Shown here in pieces: positions 60,769 through 64,000 of a DNA stretch of 64,000 nucleotides. This stretch comes from Aerococcus sp. 1KP-2016 (lineage in GTDB: Bacteria > Bacillota > Bacilli > Lactobacillales > Aerococcaceae). How positions within the stretch are numbered: the first letter of the stretch is position 1; the number at the start of each line of letters is the position of its first letter. Where the stretch lies: positions 1 to 64,000 of the forward strand of contig NZ_NEEY01000003.1 in the NCBI RefSeq assembly GCF_002252085.1, given 5' to 3'. Made by a program: the position numbers and the translations under genes. The notes beneath the pieces were generated by a model. That model did no database searches. It was not told the DNA's origin and saw only the letters and a list, made by a program, of their open reading frames with translations.

Positions 60769-61106
60769 ATGAAAGTAAAAGCAAATGACACAGTAGTCGT
60801 TATTGCCGGTAAAGATAAAGGCAAACAAGGTCGTGTAAAACAAGCTTTGCCAAAAGTGGACAAAGTCGTTGTTGAAGGTGTAAACATCGTTAAGAAACAT
60901 CAACGTCCAAATCAATTGAACCCACAAGGCGGTATCATTGAAGTTGAAGCACCAATTCATGTATCTAACGTACAACTAGTAGACCCTAAAACAGGAGAAG
61001 CTACTCGTGTAGCTATCGAAGTTAAAGACGGCAAACGCGTTCGCGTTGCTAAAAATCAGGTGAAGTTATCGCCGAAGCAGTATCAGGAGAGGAGGACGCT
61101 GAATAA
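60769..61106 (+). CDS. rplX: 50S ribosomal protein L24, C-terminus shifted by one base loss
   Basis: KOW-domain protein that starts 50S assembly ([25 protein letters not shown] begins the chain in shorter blocks). As given, the frame leaves the family pattern after V-A-K-N and ends at 61111-61113. Adding one A to the run at 61051-61055 gives [20 protein letters not shown] and a stop at 61104-61106 that overlaps the rplE start as TAATG, the same coupling used elsewhere in the operon. The restored protein has 112 residues. This is clear evidence of a homopolymer error. Confidence 0.93.
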
Positions 61107-61648
61107 TGACTAATCGTTTACAAGAAAGATACAAAAATGAAATCGTTCCTTCATTGATTGAAAAATTTAACTATAGCTCAATCATGCAAGCACCTAAACT
61201 TGATAAAATCGTTATCAACATGGGTGTTGGTGATGCAGTTTCTAACGCTAAAAACTTAGAAAACGCTGTTGAAGAACTAACTCTTATTGCAGGTCAAAAA
61301 CCAGTTATTACAACTGCTAAGAAATCAATCGCAGGTTTCCGTTTACGTGAAGGTATGCCAATCGGTACTAAAGTTACTTTACGTGGCGACCGTATGTATG
61401 ACTTCTTAGACAAGTTAGTAACAGTTTCTTTACCTCGTGTACGTGACTTCCGTGGTATCAGCAACCGCTCATTCGATGGTCGTGGTAACTATACATTAGG
61501 TATCCGTGAACAATTGATCTTCCCAGAAATCGACTTTGATAAAGTATCTAAAGTTCGTGGTATGGACATCGTAATTGTAACGACTGCAGAATCAGATGAA
61601 GAATCATTAGAATTATTAACACAACTAGGAATGCCATTCCAAAAATAA
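61106..61648 (+). CDS. rplE: 50S ribosomal protein L5
   Basis: 180 residues, binds 5S rRNA and the P-site tRNA (contains [16 protein letters not shown]-like [16 protein letters not shown]). GAGAGGAGG lies upstream inside rplX. Confidence 0.98.
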   Translation: MTNRLQERYKNEIVPSLIEKFNYSSIMQAPKLDKIVINMGVGDAVSNAKNLENAVEELTLIAGQKPVITTAKKSIAGFRLREGMPIGTKVTLRGDRMYDFLDKLVTVSLPRVRDFRGISNRSFDGRGNYTLGIREQLIFPEIDFDKVSKVRGMDIVIVTTAESDEESLELLTQLGMPFQK

Positions 61649-61671
61649 GTCTTGAAGGAGGCGTGAGTAAT

Positions 61672-61857
61672 TTGGCAAAAAAATCAATGATCGAAAAGAA
61701 CAAACGACCAGCTAAATATTCTACACAAGAATATACTCGTTGTGAACGTTGTGGACGTCCACATTCAGTTTACCGCAAATTTAAATTGTGCCGTATTTGC
61801 CTTCGTGAACTTGCCTATAAAGGGGAAATTCCTGGAGTCAAAAAAGCTAGCTGGTAA
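61672..61857 (+). CDS. rpsN: 30S ribosomal protein S14 type Z
   Basis: 61 residues from TTG 61672, zinc-binding form with CxxC (CERCG) and CxxC (CRICL). TTG is chosen since AAGGAGG is 10 bases upstream and the family begins M-A-K-K-S-M; the GTG at 61663 would lie against the ribosome binding site. Confidence 0.96.
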   Translation: MAKKSMIEKNKRPAKYSTQEYTRCERCGRPHSVYRKFKLCRICLRELAYKGEIPGVKKASW

Positions 61858-61892
61858 TTTCTGGTAAATTAGAAAAGGAGGGTGTACTCGTA

Positions 61893-62291
61893 ATGGTCAT
61901 GACAGATCCAATTGCGGACTTTTTAACTCGTATTCGTAACGCCAACATGGTGCGCCACGAATCATTTGAAAGTCCATCATCAAAAATCAAAGAAAATATT
62001 GCTAAAATCCTTAAAGAAGAAGGATACATCAAAGATTACGAAGTTATCGAAGATGACAAACAAAACGTTATCCGCGTATTCATGAAATACACAAGCGACA
62101 ACCAACGTGTAATCACTAACTTAAAACGTATCTCTAAACCAGGTTTACGTGTATACGCTAAAAGCGACCAAATTCCTAAAGTATTAAATGGTTTAGGAAC
62201 TGCATTAGTATCAACATCTGAAGGTGTTGTAACTGATAAAGTAGCTCGCGCTAAAAAAATTGGTGGCGAAGTTTTAGCTTACGTTTGGTAA
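61893..62291 (+). CDS. rpsH: 30S ribosomal protein S8
   Basis: 132 residues ([19 protein letters not shown]). Binds the central domain of 16S rRNA. AAAAGGAGG precedes ATG 61893. Confidence 0.98.
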   Translation: MVMTDPIADFLTRIRNANMVRHESFESPSSKIKENIAKILKEEGYIKDYEVIEDDKQNVIRVFMKYTSDNQRVITNLKRISKPGLRVYAKSDQIPKVLNGLGTALVSTSEGVVTDKVARAKKIGGEVLAYVW

Positions 62292-62340
62292 TACGAAATT
62301 ACTAAAAAAAAATAAAAATTGAGAGGCAGGTGCAGGCTAG

Positions 62341-62877
62341 ATGAGTCGTATTGGTAATAAAATTATCGAGATCCCTAGTAACGTAACCGTAGAAAAAAAT
62401 GGTTCAACTGTAACAGTTAAAGGCCCTAAAGGCGAATTAACTCGTGAGTTTAACCCAATTATTGATATCCAAATCGAAGAGAAAGAAATCACTTTCGTTC
62501 GTCCTAATGACCACAAAGATGTACGTTCTATTCACGGAACTACTCGTGCATTAGTAAACAACATGGTAGTGGGAGTTTCTGAAGGTTTTGAAAAGAAACT
62601 TGAAATGACTGGTGTTGGTTACCGTGCACAATTAGCTGGTAAAACATTAACATTAAACGTTGGTTACTCACATCCAGTAGTATTTGAAGTGCCAGAAGGA
62701 ATCGAAATTGAAGTTCCAACTAACACTACAATCAACGTTAAAGGGATCAATAAAGAACACGTCGGCGAATTAGCAGCAAACATTCGTTCAGTACGCTTAC
62801 CAGAACCTTACAAGGGCAAAGGTATTCACTACGTTGGCGAATTTATCCGTCGTAAAGAAGGTAAAACTGGTAAATAA
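62341..62877 (+). CDS. rplF: 50S ribosomal protein L6
   Basis: 178 residues with two similar halves, ending [25 protein letters not shown] in family style. GAGAGGCAGG precedes ATG 62341. Its stop codon lies within a small palindrome. Confidence 0.98.
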   Translation: MSRIGNKIIEIPSNVTVEKNGSTVTVKGPKGELTREFNPIIDIQIEEKEITFVRPNDHKDVRSIHGTTRALVNNMVVGVSEGFEKKLEMTGVGYRAQLAGKTLTLNVGYSHPVVFEVPEGIEIEVPTNTTINVKGINKEHVGELAANIRSVRLPEPYKGKGIHYVGEFIRRKEGKTGK

Positions 62878-62951
62878 TTGTAATTTATTACAATTATTTC
62901 CTTTTACTTGTATCCAATTCATATATAAAATTAGATTGAGAAGATCAATCT
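62876..62951. promoter_or_regulatory. Two hairpins in the rplF-rplR gap
   Basis: AATTGTAAT/ATTACAATT (62876-62884, 62887-62895) and AGATTGA/TCAATCT (62933-62939, 62945-62951) lie in the only 100-base gap of the spc cluster. They may be processing or weak termination signals. Confidence 0.4.
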
Positions 62952-62978
62952 TAGAAATTTAACAAAGAGGTGACTATT

Positions 62979-63335
62979 TTGATTAGCAAACCAGATAAAA
63001 ATAAATTACGTCAAAAACGCCATGCGCGTGTTCGTCGCAACATTTCTGGAACAGCAGAGTGCCCACGCTTGAACGTATTCCGTTCTAATAAACACATCTA
63101 CGCTCAATTAATTGATGACGTAGCGGGTGTTACTGTAGCGAGTGCCTCTACTAACGAAGAAACATTAACAGCCGACACAAAAACTGCAAGTGCAGCATTA
63201 GTTGGTAAAGCAATTGCTGAACGCGGTGTAGCAGCAGGCGTTAAAGAAGTAAAATTTGACCGTGGTGGATACCAATATCACGGCCGTGTACAAGCTTTAG
63301 CAGAAGCAGCTCGTGAAAACGGCTTAGAATTTTAG
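62979..63335 (+). CDS. rplR: 50S ribosomal protein L18
   Basis: 118 residues from TTG 62979 (reads [15 protein letters not shown]), which matches the family start; AAGAGGTG lies upstream. Binds 5S rRNA. An upstream in-frame GTG at 62970 would add three unconserved residues. Confidence 0.96.
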   Translation: MISKPDKNKLRQKRHARVRRNISGTAECPRLNVFRSNKHIYAQLIDDVAGVTVASASTNEETLTADTKTASAALVGKAIAERGVAAGVKEVKFDRGGYQYHGRVQALAEAARENGLEF

Positions 63336-63356
63336 GAGAAGGAGGAAGCCAAGAAC

Positions 63357-63869
63357 ATGACACAAACATTTCAACAATTAAACATTAATGAAAATGACCT
63401 TGAAGAACGCGTTGTTGCCATCAACCGTGTAGCGAAAACTGTAAAAGGTGGACGTCGCATGCGTTTCGGTGCCGTTGTTGTTGTCGGTGATAGAAATGGC
63501 CATGTTGGTCTAGGTACTGGTAAAGCAGCCGAAGTTCCAGAAGCAATCCGTAAAGCGGTTGAAGATGGAAAGAAAAACTTAATTACTATACCTCGCGCAG
63601 GATCAACTGTTCCTCATGAAGTTATCGGTAAATTTAATGGTGGTCACGTATTACTAAAACCTGCTCAAGCCGGTTCTGGTATCGCTGCTGGTGGTCCAGT
63701 TCGTGCCGTAGTTGAATTAGGTGGTATCGCTGATATTACATCTAAATCTCTAGGTTCTAACACACCAATCAACATCGTGCGTGCTACATTAGCCGCTATT
63801 GAATCATTAAAAGACCCAGAAGACGTTGCGAAATTACGCGGCAAATCTGTGGAAGAATTATTAGGTTAA
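63357..63869 (+). CDS. rpsE: 30S ribosomal protein S5
   Basis: 170 residues with the RNA-binding N-domain ([19 protein letters not shown]) and the glycine-rich [10 protein letters not shown]. The spectinomycin loop region ([11 protein letters not shown]) looks wild type. GAAGGAGG precedes ATG 63357. Confidence 0.98.
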   Translation: MTQTFQQLNINENDLEERVVAINRVAKTVKGGRRMRFGAVVVVGDRNGHVGLGTGKAAEVPEAIRKAVEDGKKNLITIPRAGSTVPHEVIGKFNGGHVLLKPAQAGSGIAAGGPVRAVVELGGIADITSKSLGSNTPINIVRATLAAIESLKDPEDVAKLRGKSVEELLG

Positions 63870-63882
63870 GGGGGAAATTCGA

Positions 63883-64000
63883 ATGGCTGAAGTAAAAGTT
63901 ACTTTAAAACGCAGTTTAATTGGACGTCCTCAAGACCAAATTAAAACAGCTCAAGCGTTAGGTTTAACTCGTGTTGGTAAAACTGTTGTTAAAACTCGCA
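63883..64000 (+). CDS. rpmD: 50S ribosomal protein L30, cut by window end
   Basis: Begins ATG 63883 after GGGGGAAA; reads [16 protein letters not shown] then continues to the window edge (39 residues visible of about 60). It is the next gene of the spc operon after rpsE. Confidence 0.95.
   Translation, partial: MAEVKVTLKRSLIGRPQDQIKTAQALGLTRVGKTVVKTR

Overview
The window looks like a chromosomal segment of a low-GC Gram-positive coccus of the order Lactobacillales, probably near Aerococcaceae or Carnobacteriaceae; the genus cannot be fixed from sequence alone. The basis is AGGAGG-type ribosome binding sites before almost every gene, AT-rich composition, an NAD-dependent L-lactate dehydrogenase, type-Z (zinc) S14, a PyrR attenuator and the Bacillus-like order glmU-prs-pth-mfd-spoVB/murJ-like-rqcP-divIC-yabR-tilS-hpt-ftsH-hslO-cysK with all sporulation genes absent. 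No transposase, prophage, CRISPR array, tRNA or rRNA was seen.

Layout. 0-10.4 kb is an accessory stretch: structured intergenic RNA-like elements, a CLC chloride channel (frame-broken near its start), tandem-domain PPK2, beta-carbonic anhydrase, a secreted barnase-type RNase with its barstar inhibitor, an unknown 271-residue protein, a YwaF-like membrane protein, an HSL-type esterase, a membrane protein with a long acidic tail and a tiny YvrJ protein. 10.4-20.1 kb carries uvrC, a metallophosphoesterase, a YfmL-like DEAD-box helicase, glmU, prs and two tandem AEC transporters, the second decayed. 20.1-21.9 kb holds ldh and a 0.7-kb regulatory region with Rex-like and cre-like sites. 21.9-36.8 kb is the conserved pth-to-cysK block, ending in a CysK-like protein that has lost its PLP lysine and a SmtB-type ArsR repressor. 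37-43.4 kb is lysS plus the str operon (rpsL, rpsG, fusA, tuf). 43.4-55.1 kb separates str from S10 and contains a degraded surface or polysaccharide-type locus, PyrR-attenuated carAB, an ECF transporter cassette with a SAM hydroxide adenosyltransferase, and an SseB-like gene. 55.1 kb to the end is the S10-spc ribosomal operon, cut inside rpmD.

Two things stand out. First, between ftsH and hslO there are two tandem copies (119 and 123 nt) of an RNA-like element whose paired arms differ in sequence but keep pairing, followed by a third partial copy ending in a terminator. I cannot assign this to a named family. Second, several single-base losses break genes that must be intact (fusA, lysS, rplX) and also ecfA and the CLC gene. 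In rplX the restored frame ends exactly in a TAATG overlap with rplE. Sequencing or assembly indels are the likeliest cause, so every frameshift here should be treated as provisional.

Functional links: carAB is set up for pyrimidine-controlled attenuation; ldh for NADH/NAD control by Rex; the PPK2, AMP/ADP, PRPP (prs) and Hpt genes serve nucleotide supply and salvage; the SAM hydrolase-ECF cassette probably handles a SAM- or adenosine-related nutrient; RqcP, Pth, Hsp33, FtsH and Mfd form the usual quality-control neighbourhood beside the translation genes.
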